A stretch of 64,000 nt of DNA from Succinivibrio faecicola (GTDB lineage: Bacteria; Pseudomonadota; Gammaproteobacteria; Enterobacterales; Succinivibrionaceae). Location: the NCBI RefSeq assembly GCF_019448115.1, contig NZ_JAGFNY010000004.1, positions 22,448 through 86,447 on the forward strand. Direction: 5' to 3'. This document shows, in pieces, positions 18,838 to 28,848 of the stretch (position 1 is the stretch's first letter; every line of letters begins with the position of its first letter). The notes below the pieces were generated by a model, which saw only the letters and a list, made by a program, of their open reading frames with translations, was not told where the DNA came from and ran no database searches. Position numbers and translations under genes: made by a program.

Positions 18838-19560
18838 ATGTCCTCAGAGCTAAAATGCAAAACAAGAAGAATTCTGCTTAAAATTTCTGGCGAAGCTTTA
18901 AGCGGTGACAATGGTTTTGGTATTGATCCATCTGTTCTGTCTAATACAGCAAAGGCAATCAGAGCTGTTCAGAACGAAGGAGTTCAAACAGTTCTAGTTA
19001 TCGGTGGCGGTAATATTTTTAGAGGTGCAGCTTTACAGAAAGCTGGCTTTGACAGAGTTACCGGTGACCAGATGGGTATGCTTGCAACCATAATGAACGG
19101 TCTTGCAATGCGTGAGGAATTAAAAGCTCAAGGTGGTAAGTGTGTGCTTATGAGTGCTTATGGAGTTCCATCCATTTCAACTCAGTATTCAGCAACACTA
19201 GGCCGTGAGATTTTAGATTCAGGATCTTCACTGATTGTCGCAGGAGGCACAGGAAATCCTTTCTTCACAACTGATACAGCTGCCGTATTAAGAGCAGTTG
19301 AACTTCAGTGCTCTGAGGTTCTCAAAGCTACAAAAGTTGATGGCGTTTACACTGCAGATCCATTTAAAGACAAGAGTGCTCAAAAATATGATACTCTTAG
19401 CTTTGATGAAGTTATAGAAAAGCAGTTAGAAGTGATGGATTTAACAGCTTTTGCTTTAGCAAGAGACCATCACATGCCAATCAGAGTATTTTCTATGGGT
19501 AAAGACGGTGCTTTCATGAGAGCTGCAAAAGGCGAATCAGAAGGTACACTCGTAAGTTAA
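18838..19560 (+). CDS. pyrH: UMP kinase
   Basis: Hexameric bacterial UMP kinase of the amino-acid-kinase fold, converting UMP to UDP in pyrimidine nucleotide synthesis. It has 240 residues with RRILLKISGEAL at the start, VIGGGNIFRG, and the family's TGNPFFTTD and ATKVDGVYTADP segments. The ATG at 18838 lies 6 bases after GGAG, whereas the in-frame ATG at 18832 abuts it, so I prefer the later start. It follows tsf, as in most gammaproteobacteria. Confidence 0.97.
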   Translation: MSSELKCKTRRILLKISGEALSGDNGFGIDPSVLSNTAKAIRAVQNEGVQTVLVIGGGNIFRGAALQKAGFDRVTGDQMGMLATIMNGLAMREELKAQGGKCVLMSAYGVPSISTQYSATLGREILDSGSSLIVAGGTGNPFFTTDTAAVLRAVELQCSEVLKATKVDGVYTADPFKDKSAQKYDTLSFDEVIEKQLEVMDLTAFALARDHHMPIRVFSMGKDGAFMRAAKGESEGTLVS

Positions 19561-19575
19561 TAAGGAGCCCCGAAA

Positions 19576-20133
19576 ATGTTAAACGATGTCCAGCAGAAAG
19601 CTCAAGACCGTATGCAGAAAGCTTTAGACTCATTAGATATTCGTCTTAGCAAAATCCGTACTGGTCGTGCACAGCCAGGTCTTTTAGATGGCATTATGGT
19701 TGATTACTATGGCAGCATGTCACCTCTTCGTCAGGTTGCACAGATCAACGTTGAAGATGCTCGTACCTTAAAGATTACTGTTTTCGACAGAAATGCAATT
19801 AAGGCTGTAGAAAAGGCTATTCAGCAGTCAGATTTAGGTTTAAACCCAGTTGTTGCTGGTACAGAAATTCGTGTACCTCTTCCTCCATTAACAGAAGAGC
19901 GCAGAAAGGATCTTGTTAAGATCGTTAAGGGCGAAGTAGAGCAGACTAAGGTTGAAATCCGTAATGTTCGCCGTGATGCAAATGCTGAAATTAAAGATCT
20001 TCAGAAGAATAAGGAAATATCTGAGGATGAGCAGCGTTCTGCAGAAGAAAAGATTCAGAAGGCTACTGATTCTTCAATTAAAAAGGCAGATGATTTATTA
20101 GCTGCAAAACAAAAAGAGTTAATGGAAATTTAA
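19576..20133 (+). CDS. frr: Ribosome recycling factor
   Basis: With EF-G it splits post-termination ribosomes. The 185-residue, largely helical protein shows the hallmark [19 protein letters not shown], the segment [15 protein letters not shown] and the lysine/glutamate-rich C-terminal helix. AAGGAGCC lies upstream of the ATG. It sits 15 bases after pyrH in the conserved tsf-pyrH-frr order. Confidence 0.98.
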   Translation: MLNDVQQKAQDRMQKALDSLDIRLSKIRTGRAQPGLLDGIMVDYYGSMSPLRQVAQINVEDARTLKITVFDRNAIKAVEKAIQQSDLGLNPVVAGTEIRVPLPPLTEERRKDLVKIVKGEVEQTKVEIRNVRRDANAEIKDLQKNKEISEDEQRSAEEKIQKATDSSIKKADDLLAAKQKELMEI

Positions 20134-20141
20134 TTAACTTT

Positions 20142-20903
20142 ATGCAGATATCATCTAATTCTCCGGGGAGCTTGAAGGCTCCTCGTCATTTAGCTGTTAT
20201 CATGGATGGTAATGGCAGATGGGCTCAACTTCGTGGTAAACAGCGAGTCTTTGGACACAAAGAAGGCGCAAAGTCTGTTAGAAGAGTCATAAAACAATCT
20301 GTTGCATTAGGCGTTAAAGAATTAACCTTATTTGCTTTTTCAAGTGAAAACTGGAAAAGGCCTGCTATTGAGGTTAATGCTTTAATGGCTTTGTTTGTTG
20401 AAGCAATTAAAAAAGAAAGCAAATCCTTGCTAGAAAACGGAATAAAAACAAAGATCCTAGGGGATCTTTCTCGTTTTCCATCAATTCTTCAAAACCAGAT
20501 TCAAAAACTTGAAGAACTCACAAAAGACTGCAATGTCATGACATTGAATATCGCCGCAAATTATGGTGGCAGATGGGACATTTTACAGGCAGCAAAATCT
20601 CTTGTATCAGATATTGCTCAATCCAAGATTAATATAAATGAACTTAATGAGGATTTACTCAGTCAAAGACTGAGCACAGTTCAGAATGTCGATTTAATGA
20701 TCAGAACAGGCGGCGAAAAACGCATTAGTAATTTTCTTCTTTGGCAGGCAGCATATGCTGAATTATATTTTACAGATGTATTATGGCCTGATTTTGATGA
20801 AAATGAGCTTATAAAAGCAGTTGAATTCTATAATACTCGAGAAAGAAGATTTGGTCAGACTTCCGAACAGGTAAAACTTAAGGATACAAATAATGCTAAC
20901 TAG
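20142..20903 (+). CDS. uppS: Undecaprenyl diphosphate synthase
   Basis: cis-Prenyltransferase that elongates farnesyl diphosphate to C55 undecaprenyl diphosphate, the lipid carrier for peptidoglycan and O-antigen. It has 253 residues with the catalytic MDGNGRWA motif, FGHKEG, FAFSSENWKRP and RTGGEKRISNFLLWQAAY. There is no clear Shine-Dalgarno before the ATG, which lies 8 bases after frr, so translational coupling is likely. It uses the IspA product (gene at the window start). It overlaps cdsA by 11 bases. Confidence 0.96.
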   Translation: MQISSNSPGSLKAPRHLAVIMDGNGRWAQLRGKQRVFGHKEGAKSVRRVIKQSVALGVKELTLFAFSSENWKRPAIEVNALMALFVEAIKKESKSLLENGIKTKILGDLSRFPSILQNQIQKLEELTKDCNVMTLNIAANYGGRWDILQAAKSLVSDIAQSKININELNEDLLSQRLSTVQNVDLMIRTGGEKRISNFLLWQAAYAELYFTDVLWPDFDENELIKAVEFYNTRERRFGQTSEQVKLKDTNNAN

Positions 20904-21753
20904 AATTATAACCGCAGTTGTATTAATTGGCGCCACTTTAGCATGGCTTTTTTTTGCAAATTTTGAAATCTTTGCTATCGGTGCTTTGTTTATTTATGCT
21001 GTTGGTGCATATGAAATGGGACCTCTATTAGGATATAAGAGTAGAATACCATTTTTAGCAGTAGCTGTTATAGTCTTAAGTCTTATCTTTGCTCTAGTTG
21101 AACCAGGCTCATTCATCGGCATTGGTGTTCCTCCACTTGCTCAGTATGTCGTAGCTGCAGGTCTTATTGTTTGGGTAGGTTCAATCCCACTGCTTTTAAA
21201 GTATCCAAACAATACAGCATGGCATAAGAACATTGTTTTTAATACCATCATTGCTCTTTTGATGATGGTTCCGTTTATTATTGGACTTTTGATATTAAGA
21301 GCCAGTGAGTATGGTTCAGATCCTAAAGCTGGTGGCTTTTTAGTCTTAAGCGTAATGGCTTTAGTATGGTGCGCTGATTCTGGTGCCTACTTTGCAGGAA
21401 GATTCTTTGGTAAGCATAAAATGTTACCAAACGTAAGTCCAAAAAAGACTCTTGAAGGTCTAATTGGTGGTATTGTTACAGCACTCATCGGTCTTTATAT
21501 CTTTATAGAATTAGGCTGGTTTGGTCAATATGCAATAAATGAAGGTGCTTTATATGCTGCAAGCATCCTGACAATTGTTTTCTCTGTTATCGGCGACCTT
21601 GTAGAGAGCATGCTAAAGCGTCTTGCTAACATAAAAGATTCTGGAACCATTTTCCCAGGACACGGTGGAATGCTTGACAGAATAGATTCTCAGTTAGCAG
21701 CTATACCTGTATTTTTAACAAGTCTTTATATTTTCTCTGGAGTTCTGTTCTAA
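20893..21753 (+). CDS. cdsA: Phosphatidate cytidylyltransferase
   Basis: Inner-membrane enzyme that makes CDP-diacylglycerol from phosphatidate and CTP for all glycerophospholipids. The 286-residue product has about eight hydrophobic segments. The C-terminal CdsA signature includes CADSGAYFAGRFFGKHKM, SPKKTLEG, and SVIGDLVESMLKRLANIKDSG followed by FPGHGGMLDRIDS. It overlaps uppS by 11 bases and dxr by 1. Confidence 0.96.
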   Translation: MLTRIITAVVLIGATLAWLFFANFEIFAIGALFIYAVGAYEMGPLLGYKSRIPFLAVAVIVLSLIFALVEPGSFIGIGVPPLAQYVVAAGLIVWVGSIPLLLKYPNNTAWHKNIVFNTIIALLMMVPFIIGLLILRASEYGSDPKAGGFLVLSVMALVWCADSGAYFAGRFFGKHKMLPNVSPKKTLEGLIGGIVTALIGLYIFIELGWFGQYAINEGALYAASILTIVFSVIGDLVESMLKRLANIKDSGTIFPGHGGMLDRIDSQLAAIPVFLTSLYIFSGVLF

Positions 21754-22949
21754 TGAGATACGTAACAGTTCTTGGTGCAACAGGCTCTATAGGTAAGTCA
21801 ACTCTTGATGTAATCAGAAGACATCCTGATTTATTCAGCGTATATGGTCTTGTGGCATCAACTTCTATTGATGCAATGATTGATAGTATAAGAGAATTCA
21901 AACCTAAAGTTGTTGCAATGAGCTCTGAAAAAGCTGCAATAGAAGTACTAAAGAGGGTTAAGGAGTTACAACTTCCATGCGAAGTCCTTTTTGGTGACGA
22001 CGGTGTTGAGACTCTTGCTGGTGACGGTAGTGCCGATATTGTAGTCGGTGCTATTGTAGGCGCTGCAGGTTTAAGGCCTCTTATAGCAGCTGCAAAAACT
22101 GGCTGTATTATTGCTCTTGCAAACAAAGAAGCTCTTGTGATGTCTGGTACTATCTTTTTTGAGACTGCAAAAAAATATGGTGCAAGGGTTCTTCCTGTTG
22201 ATAGCGAACATTCAGCTATTTTCCAAAGTCTTCCTTTTGAAGTTCAGGAAAATCTTGGCTTTTGCAATTTGAAAAGTGCACATGTAGACAAGATCTTATT
22301 AACAGGCTCTGGCGGTCCTTTTAGAGATACTCCAATTAAGGATCTAGAATTTGTGGATGCAAAAACTGCTATAGCTCATCCTGTTTGGTCTATGGGACCA
22401 AAAATTTCTGTTGATTCTGCAACAATGATGAATAAAGGTCTTGAATTTATTGAAGCAAGATATTTATTTAATGCAGATGATGGTGATATACAGGTTGTAA
22501 TTCATCCTCAGAGTGTTATTCATTCAATGGTTTCATATGAGGATGGTGCTGTAATGGCTCAACTTGGCAATCCTGATATGAGAACTCCTATTGCAGTTGC
22601 TTTAGGTTTCCCAGAGCGAATTTCAAGCGGAGTGAACAGACTAGATTTTACAAAGCTATCTTCTCTGACTTTTATGGAGCCAGATTTTTCCCGTTATCCA
22701 TGCTTGAAGCTTGCAATGCAGGCAAGTAAGTCAGGTCAGAGTGCAACAACGGCATTAAATGCTGCAAATGAAGTTGCTGTAGCAAGTTTTCTTGAGTCTA
22801 AGATTAAATTTACTGATATTTCCTGCGTTGTTGATACAGTTCTTTGTTCTAATACATGCAAAGAGCCAAATAGCATCGATGAAGTATTATCAATTGATGA
22901 ATCTGCAAGAAAGAGAGCTATTGACTATATAGGAAAGCTTAATGGTTAA
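21753..22949 (+). CDS. dxr: 1-deoxy-D-xylulose-5-phosphate reductoisomerase
   Basis: NADPH-dependent second enzyme of the MEP pathway, converting DXP to 2-C-methyl-D-erythritol 4-phosphate. The 398-residue protein has the N-terminal GATGSIGKSTLDVI dinucleotide-binding motif, ALANKEALVMSG, metal-binding LPVDSEHSAIFQ, and the substrate loop GSGGPFRDTP. It starts within the cdsA stop (TAATG) and overlaps rseP by 8 bases. The order frr-uppS-cdsA-dxr-rseP resembles Pseudomonas rather than E. coli. Confidence 0.97.
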   Translation: MRYVTVLGATGSIGKSTLDVIRRHPDLFSVYGLVASTSIDAMIDSIREFKPKVVAMSSEKAAIEVLKRVKELQLPCEVLFGDDGVETLAGDGSADIVVGAIVGAAGLRPLIAAAKTGCIIALANKEALVMSGTIFFETAKKYGARVLPVDSEHSAIFQSLPFEVQENLGFCNLKSAHVDKILLTGSGGPFRDTPIKDLEFVDAKTAIAHPVWSMGPKISVDSATMMNKGLEFIEARYLFNADDGDIQVVIHPQSVIHSMVSYEDGAVMAQLGNPDMRTPIAVALGFPERISSGVNRLDFTKLSSLTFMEPDFSRYPCLKLAMQASKSGQSATTALNAANEVAVASFLESKIKFTDISCVVDTVLCSNTCKEPNSIDEVLSIDESARKRAIDYIGKLNG

Positions 22950-24303
22950 CGTTTTTGGTGGTATTTTCTATTTCCTTCTTGCTTTAGGAATTCTAGTTTC
23001 TATTCATGAACTAGGACATTTCATTGCAGCTAGAGCCTGTGGCGTGAGGGTATTGAGATTCTCAATCGGTTTTGGTCCCATTCTTGTTAAAAGAACAGGT
23101 AAAGACGGTTGTGAATATGCCATAAGTGCTATTCCTCTTGGCGGATATGTCAAGATGGAGGGTGAAGATGCCTCAAGTGATGACAAAGCATTACTAAGTA
23201 AAACAGCTTTTAAAGCTCAAAGCGTTGCAAAAAGAGCTGTTATTGTTGCAGCAGGTCCATTCTTTAATATAGTTCTTTCTGTCATTCTGTTTACTATTGT
23301 AAACATGAGTGGTATTTCCTATTCACTTCCAATTGTTGGAGATGTAGTTCCAGGCTCTAAAGCAGAGCTTTCAGGTTTTAAAACTTTTGATAAAATTGTA
23401 TCTGTAAACGGCAATAATACTGAATCATGGTCAGATGTAATGATTTCTTTTGTTGAGAAAATTGGATCATCTGGAAAGTTTGATGTTATTGTTCGTTCAG
23501 ATTTAGGTAAAGGTGAAAAGAGAACCATCTCTATGTCTCTTGAAGATTCTGTTCTCATGAGAAACGAGTCTCCACTTGAGAAAAATGGTCTTCGCCCTTG
23601 TTTTGGAAAAGCTCTAAACGTTGTTGATAAGGTTATTGAAGGATCTCCAGCTCAGAGAGCATCTATTAAAAGCGGTGACACAATTTTAAGTGTAAATGGC
23701 ATCAGTACTGATACCTGGTACAGAGTCAGTGATGCTATTGCAAATTCTTCTTTCGATGAGCTGACTCTTGTTGTTCAAAGAGATTCAAAAATATATCAGA
23801 CCAGCTTGATTCCAGAGAAAAAGCAGATAAGGGGAACTGATAAATACAGACCATTTGTCGGAATCTCTGCAAAAGTCGAAAAAATTGAAGGTTTAACAAA
23901 GAAAGTATATTATGGTCTAGTTGACGGATTCGTAAAGGCTATTGGTGATTCTGTATCAATGGCCAGGGTAATAATCGTATCAGCAGGAAAACTTATAACA
24001 GGAAGCATATCTGCAGACAATGTATCAGGCCCTATAGCAATTGCTAAAGGTGCTCAGGAAAGCGCAAGCTTCGGTCTTATTATGTTTTTGAGTTTTCTTG
24101 GTGCTATTAGTGTAAACTTGGGTATTCTGAACTTATTACCGGTTCCTGTTTTAGACGGTGGTCATCTTGTATTTCTTGCATATGAGGCAATATTCAAAAA
24201 AGAGCCTGGACCAAGAATTCAGATGATGCTGACTTCGATTGGTGCGCTATTGCTGTTATTGCTGACAGTTTTTGCATTATTCAATGATATAAAAGGTTTT
24301 TAA
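22942..24303 (+). CDS. rseP: Site-2 zinc metalloprotease RseP
   Basis: Inner-membrane intramembrane protease of the sigma-E envelope stress pathway; it cleaves the anti-sigma factor RseA after DegS. It has 453 residues, the zinc motif HELGH (22-26) in the first transmembrane helix, two PDZ domains (about 120-300) and the second catalytic motif PVPVLDGGHLV in the last third. It lies immediately before bamA, fitting a role in outer-membrane quality control. No rseA or rpoE is in the window. Confidence 0.96.
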   Translation: MVNVFGGIFYFLLALGILVSIHELGHFIAARACGVRVLRFSIGFGPILVKRTGKDGCEYAISAIPLGGYVKMEGEDASSDDKALLSKTAFKAQSVAKRAVIVAAGPFFNIVLSVILFTIVNMSGISYSLPIVGDVVPGSKAELSGFKTFDKIVSVNGNNTESWSDVMISFVEKIGSSGKFDVIVRSDLGKGEKRTISMSLEDSVLMRNESPLEKNGLRPCFGKALNVVDKVIEGSPAQRASIKSGDTILSVNGISTDTWYRVSDAIANSSFDELTLVVQRDSKIYQTSLIPEKKQIRGTDKYRPFVGISAKVEKIEGLTKKVYYGLVDGFVKAIGDSVSMARVIIVSAGKLITGSISADNVSGPIAIAKGAQESASFGLIMFLSFLGAISVNLGILNLLPVPVLDGGHLVFLAYEAIFKKEPGPRIQMMLTSIGALLLLLLTVFALFNDIKGF

Positions 24304-24326
24304 TAATTACAATTTTAGGCATAAAA

Positions 24327-26726
24327 ATGGGACGTAAAAATTACCTAAAACTAGCAACCCTATCACTGGCTGTCATGGCAGTTGTCATGCCTGCAGGATT
24401 GAGTGCTGCAACAAACGACGATGTAATCAAGGAGATTCAGGTACAGGGTATAAACCGTGTATCTAAGGGTGCAGTGCTGCTGGCACTACCATTCGGTCAC
24501 GGTGACCTTATGACAAAGGAAAACATTGCACTTGCAATGCAGCAGTTATATGCAACAGGTGATTTTGATGAAGTAAAGCTGTCGAGAAATGGAAATACCT
24601 TTATTGTTAATGTTAAGGAAAGACCAACAATCGGTGCGATTGACTTTTCTGGAAACAGCAATATCAAGAAAGAAGATCTTGAAAAGATAATCAATCAGCA
24701 GGGTGTAAGATCTGGTGAAGCTTTAAATACACAGTCATTAAATCAGATTCAAAAATCACTTGAAGATTTCTACCATTCTTCTGGTATGTATCAGGCCAAA
24801 GTGAAAACTGTTATTACAAAGCTGCCAAGAAACAGAGCTGATATCAAGATTGAAATTACCGAAGGTAAGGCTGCCGAAATTCAACAGATTAATATTGTTG
24901 GTAATACAAAATTCGATGAAGAAGTTTTATTAGCTCAGATGGAATTACGCGATGATGTGCCATGGTGGAACTTCCTATCAAATCAGCGCTTCAATGGCCA
25001 GAAATTAAGAGCTGATCTTGAGGCTTTACGTTCATTCTATATGGATAGAGGTTATGTTAACTTCAAGATTGTATCAACAGCTGTTGAACTGACTCCTGAT
25101 AGAAAGGGCATCTTCCTGACAATCAATATTGAAGAAGGTGATCAGTACACAATTAGCTCTACAGACGTAAGAGGTGATACCTTAAAGTATGCAAAAGAGC
25201 TAAAAGATGCAATCAGTATTGAAGAAGGCGAGATTTATAACCAAAGAAGAATTACTGCTAATGAGAAGAGACTATCTTCTGTATTAGGTAAGTATGGTTA
25301 TGCTAATTCACAAGTTAAAGCCTATCCTGTATATAACGAAAAAGACAAGACTGTCTCACTGCAGTTTAATGTTATCCCTGGTAAGAGAGTTCATGTTTCA
25401 CAGGTAATGATTACAGGCAACGATATAACAGATGATACTGTAATCAGACGTGAGTTGAGACAGATGGATGGCTCATGGTTATCAACCGAGGCTGTAGAGT
25501 TATCTGAAGCAAGATTAAACAGACTTGGCTACTTTGAGACAGTTGCAGTCAATACTGAAAATGTAGGTTCAGGTGATGATACTGTAAATATGACAACCGT
25601 CGTAAAGGAAAAACCTACAGGAACTATTGCAGGTGGCGTTGGTATTGGTACTGATTCAGGTCTGACAATTCAGGCTAATATTTCTCAGAATAATCTGTTC
25701 GGTACAGGTAATCACGGTCATATCAGTGCATATGAAAATGACTATACAAAGCATGTTGAGGTAGGTTATACCAATCCTTACTTTACAGTTGACAATGTAA
25801 GTTTAGGTGGACGAGTTTTCCTTGACAAGTATGATGGTGATGATGACACTGATGCTGTAAACTACAAGAACAAGACTATAGCTGCTTACATGAATCTTGG
25901 TTATCCATTAGCTGAAACATGGTATCTTAATTACAATCTTGGTGTTGAGAAGACAAAAATTCAGAACAGGGGAACAAGATTTGAGCAGTCAGATCGATTC
26001 TTCTCACTGTACGGTAAGATTTCAGACAGATCTGCAAGTTTTACCAACTATAAGGCAAGTGTTGATTTAACTCACAATACACTTAATAGAGGAGTTTTCC
26101 CAACAGATGGTAACAAGCAGATTCTGTCTTTGATGGCAACAACACCAAATTCAGATATGCATTATTATAAGGCAACTGCTGAGTCCTATCATTTCTATCC
26201 ACTCGATACATATCATCAGTACGTACTTTCATTTAGAGGTCGCGTAGGTTATGGTAATGGTTATCGTGAGAAGAATGGAATAAAGGAAGGACTACCATTC
26301 TTTGATAACTTCTCATTAGGTGGTTCAGAGTGGTTAAGAGGCTTTAAGAAGAGTTCTGTCGGCCCTAAGGCACTTTATATTACACCAGATGGAAGTGGTT
26401 ATTATGAGTCTGGCGATTCAGTAGGTGGTAACGCTTTCTGGGCAACCACTGCTGAAGTGATTGTCCCAACTCCACTTCTTCCTGAAGCTTATAAGGGTAG
26501 TGTTAGAACATCTGTATTCTTCGATGCTGGTGCTCTATGGGATACTAGATCTGGTAGTTATTCAAAGGATTACTCAGATCCTGGCAAATATAGAACATCA
26601 GTAGGTGTTTCAGTGACATGGATGTCCCCAATGGGTCCTCTTTCATTCACTGTTGCAAAGGCAGTTAAGAAGTACGATGGCGATAATACACAGCAGTTTA
26701 GCTTCAATATTGGTGGCAGTTTTTAA
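24327..26726 (+). CDS. bamA: Outer membrane protein assembly factor BamA
   Basis: Central component of the BAM complex that folds beta-barrels into the outer membrane. The 799-residue protein starts with a signal peptide (cleavage near AMAVVMPAGLSAA). Five POTRA domains follow (to about residue 420), then a C-terminal 16-strand barrel with the conserved SLGGSEWLRGFKKSSVG region and a terminal Phe in the beta-signal FNIGGSF. It sits between rseP and skp, its usual context. Confidence 0.97.
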   Translation: MGRKNYLKLATLSLAVMAVVMPAGLSAATNDDVIKEIQVQGINRVSKGAVLLALPFGHGDLMTKENIALAMQQLYATGDFDEVKLSRNGNTFIVNVKERPTIGAIDFSGNSNIKKEDLEKIINQQGVRSGEALNTQSLNQIQKSLEDFYHSSGMYQAKVKTVITKLPRNRADIKIEITEGKAAEIQQINIVGNTKFDEEVLLAQMELRDDVPWWNFLSNQRFNGQKLRADLEALRSFYMDRGYVNFKIVSTAVELTPDRKGIFLTINIEEGDQYTISSTDVRGDTLKYAKELKDAISIEEGEIYNQRRITANEKRLSSVLGKYGYANSQVKAYPVYNEKDKTVSLQFNVIPGKRVHVSQVMITGNDITDDTVIRRELRQMDGSWLSTEAVELSEARLNRLGYFETVAVNTENVGSGDDTVNMTTVVKEKPTGTIAGGVGIGTDSGLTIQANISQNNLFGTGNHGHISAYENDYTKHVEVGYTNPYFTVDNVSLGGRVFLDKYDGDDDTDAVNYKNKTIAAYMNLGYPLAETWYLNYNLGVEKTKIQNRGTRFEQSDRFFSLYGKISDRSASFTNYKASVDLTHNTLNRGVFPTDGNKQILSLMATTPNSDMHYYKATAESYHFYPLDTYHQYVLSFRGRVGYGNGYREKNGIKEGLPFFDNFSLGGSEWLRGFKKSSVGPKALYITPDGSGYYESGDSVGGNAFWATTAEVIVPTPLLPEAYKGSVRTSVFFDAGALWDTRSGSYSKDYSDPGKYRTSVGVSVTWMSPMGPLSFTVAKAVKKYDGDNTQQFSFNIGGSF

Positions 26727-26741
26727 TTAAGGAGTATATAA

Positions 26742-27305
26742 ATGTTAAAAAAAATAGCATTAGCATCAGCATTATCATTAGCCGTTCTTTCAAATGCAGC
26801 ATTATGCGAAGAAGTAAAGGCAGAAGCAGCAAAGGCTCAGTCTTCAGCTTCAAAGATTAGCGTTGCAGTTGTAAATATTCGTTTAATCATGTCAGAGTTA
26901 CCTCAGGCAAAAGAGGCAACAATTGCACTTCAGAAAGAATTTGGACCACGTTCTGAAGAATTAAGAAAGATTCAGGAAGAAGGTCAGAAACTTGAGAAAG
27001 AGTTACAGACTGCAAAGGGTGAGCGTGTAACCGAGATTAATAGAAAGCTTGCTCAGATGAAAGCTGATTTTGAATTAAAATCACAGGCTTTACAGGAAGA
27101 TTCTCAGAAAAAAGAGCGTGAGATCGAAGTTAAGTTAGGTAGATTAGTTCAGACTGCTATCGACAGAATCGCTAAAGAGCGTGGTATTGATTTAGTTGTA
27201 CGTGGTGAGACTGTTGTTTTTGCAACCCCTGCAGTTGATATTTCAGAGGATGTTATTGCACGTGCTTCTAAATTAAAGAGCTCAAAGGAAGTTAACAAGA
27301 AATAA
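26742..27305 (+). CDS. skp: Periplasmic chaperone Skp (OmpH)
   Basis: Trimeric periplasmic holdase that carries unfolded outer-membrane proteins to BAM. It has 187 residues: a signal peptide ending near NAALCEE, a short beta core (SVAVVNIRLIMSELPQAKEA) and long coiled-coil arms rich in Lys, Glu and Gln. The beta core closes with RGIDLVVRGETVVFA. AAGGAG precedes the ATG. Its place between bamA and lpxD is conserved. Confidence 0.94.
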   Translation: MLKKIALASALSLAVLSNAALCEEVKAEAAKAQSSASKISVAVVNIRLIMSELPQAKEATIALQKEFGPRSEELRKIQEEGQKLEKELQTAKGERVTEINRKLAQMKADFELKSQALQEDSQKKEREIEVKLGRLVQTAIDRIAKERGIDLVVRGETVVFATPAVDISEDVIARASKLKSSKEVNKK

Positions 27306-27323
27306 TCAATAGCCGAGGATAAT

Positions 27324-28355
27324 ATGCTATTAAAGGATATTGCTGAAAAACTAGGCGCAAAGCTTGTAGGTGACGGTTCAATTGATATTGTATCAGTTGC
27401 AAACCTCAAGACAGCCAAGTCAAATCAGATAAGCTTCTTGACTGATCCAAAGTATCGTGAGGTTTTATCTCTATCTAAGGCAGGAGCAGTGATAGTTAAG
27501 GAATCTGATGTCGAGCATGTAAAAACTCAGGCATTGGTAATGCAGGATCCATATGTTGGATTTGCAAGAGTAGCTCAGTTACTTGATACAACACCTCAGA
27601 TAGCTTGTGATGTTCATTCTTCAGCAGTCGTTGAAGATGGTGCAGTTATTGGAAAGAATGTATCGTTAGGTCCTAATGTCTATGTTCAGAAAGGCTCTGT
27701 AATTGGTGATAATGTTCAGTTAGGTGCAAATGTTGTTGTTGGACCTAATGCAAAGATAGGCGCCGGTACAAGGTTATATCCAAATGTTAGTGTTTATCAT
27801 GATTGCGTTATTGGCGAAAAATGCTTAATCCAGTCTGGAACCGTAATAGGCGGTGACGGCTTTGGTTATGCCAATGAGCGCGGTGAGTGGATCAAGATCC
27901 CACAGACTGGACGAGTTGTAATTGGAAACAGAGTTGAAATCGGCGCATGTACTTGTATTGATAGAGGTGCAATCGACGATACAGTAATTGAGGATAATGT
28001 GATAATCGACAATTTATGTCAGATTGCACATAATGTTCATATTGGTTATGGTACAGCTGTTGCAGGTGGTACAACCTTCGCAGGCTCAGTTACAATTGGT
28101 AAATACTGTATTATTGGCGGAACATCCGTATTCAACGGACATATCTCAATTTGTGATGGTGTAACTGTTAGCGGAATGTGTATGGTTATGAGATCTATTG
28201 ATAAACCAGGAGTTTATTCATCAGGTATTCCAGCACAGACTAACAAGGAATGGCGTATTACCGCTGCAAGAACATTGCACATCAATGAGATGTATCATAA
28301 GATTTCAGAACTTGAAAAGCAGGTTCAAAAGCTTTCAGAAAATATTAACAACTAA
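27324..28355 (+). CDS. lpxD: UDP-3-O-(3-hydroxyacyl)glucosamine N-acyltransferase
   Basis: Third step of lipid A synthesis, adding the N-linked hydroxyacyl chain. The 343-residue product has an N-terminal uridine-binding domain followed by a left-handed beta-helix of hexapeptide repeats. The catalytic histidine region is recognisable in IDNLCQIAHNVHIGYGT, and GGDGFGYANERGEW is a family signature. It heads the lpxD-fabZ-lpxA-lpxB lipid A cluster. Confidence 0.97.
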   Translation: MLLKDIAEKLGAKLVGDGSIDIVSVANLKTAKSNQISFLTDPKYREVLSLSKAGAVIVKESDVEHVKTQALVMQDPYVGFARVAQLLDTTPQIACDVHSSAVVEDGAVIGKNVSLGPNVYVQKGSVIGDNVQLGANVVVGPNAKIGAGTRLYPNVSVYHDCVIGEKCLIQSGTVIGGDGFGYANERGEWIKIPQTGRVVIGNRVEIGACTCIDRGAIDDTVIEDNVIIDNLCQIAHNVHIGYGTAVAGGTTFAGSVTIGKYCIIGGTSVFNGHISICDGVTVSGMCMVMRSIDKPGVYSSGIPAQTNKEWRITAARTLHINEMYHKISELEKQVQKLSENINN

Positions 28356-28365
28356 GAGGTGAACG

Positions 28366-28830
28366 ATGACTGATACCGTAGATACCACCCATACATTAGA
28401 CGTTGAAAAAATTATGGATCTGTTGCCACACAGATATCCATTTTTAATGATTGATCGTGTCCTTGATTATTCAATTACCGAGGAACACAAAACATTACGT
28501 GCAATCAAGAATGTTACTTTCAACGAACCATTCTTCCAGGGGCACTTCCCAGGTAAGCCAATTCTTCCTGGTGTTCTTATCCTAGAGGCAATGGCTCAGG
28601 CAACAGGTATTCTTGCATTTACTATGGTTGGTAAACCAAATCCAGGCGAGTTATATTATTTTGCTGCTATTGATAATGCTCGTTTCAAGCGTCCTGTAGT
28701 ACCTGGCGACCAGTTAGTTTTAGATGTTGAATACTTCAAGGAAAAGCGTGGCATCGCATCTTTCAGAGGTGTTGCAAGTGTAGACGGCAAAGTTGTTTGT
28801 CAGGCTGACTTAATGTGCGCAAAGCACTAA
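28366..28830 (+). CDS. fabZ: 3-hydroxyacyl-ACP dehydratase FabZ
   Basis: Hot-dog-fold dehydratase of fatty acid elongation that competes with LpxA for hydroxymyristoyl-ACP. The 154-residue protein has [14 protein letters not shown] at its start and the active-site segment with His60 ([10 protein letters not shown]) and Glu74 (LILEAMAQ). AAGAGGTG precedes the ATG. Its position between lpxD and lpxA is conserved. Confidence 0.98.
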   Translation: MTDTVDTTHTLDVEKIMDLLPHRYPFLMIDRVLDYSITEEHKTLRAIKNVTFNEPFFQGHFPGKPILPGVLILEAMAQATGILAFTMVGKPNPGELYYFAAIDNARFKRPVVPGDQLVLDVEYFKEKRGIASFRGVASVDGKVVCQADLMCAKH

Positions 28831-28848
28831 TTATTCAAGGTGGATAAA

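Noticed and set aside
21701..22126. 141-codon open frame on the minus strand
   Set aside because: It lies wholly over dxr and the cdsA end, both strongly supported, and its product shows no recognisable motif.
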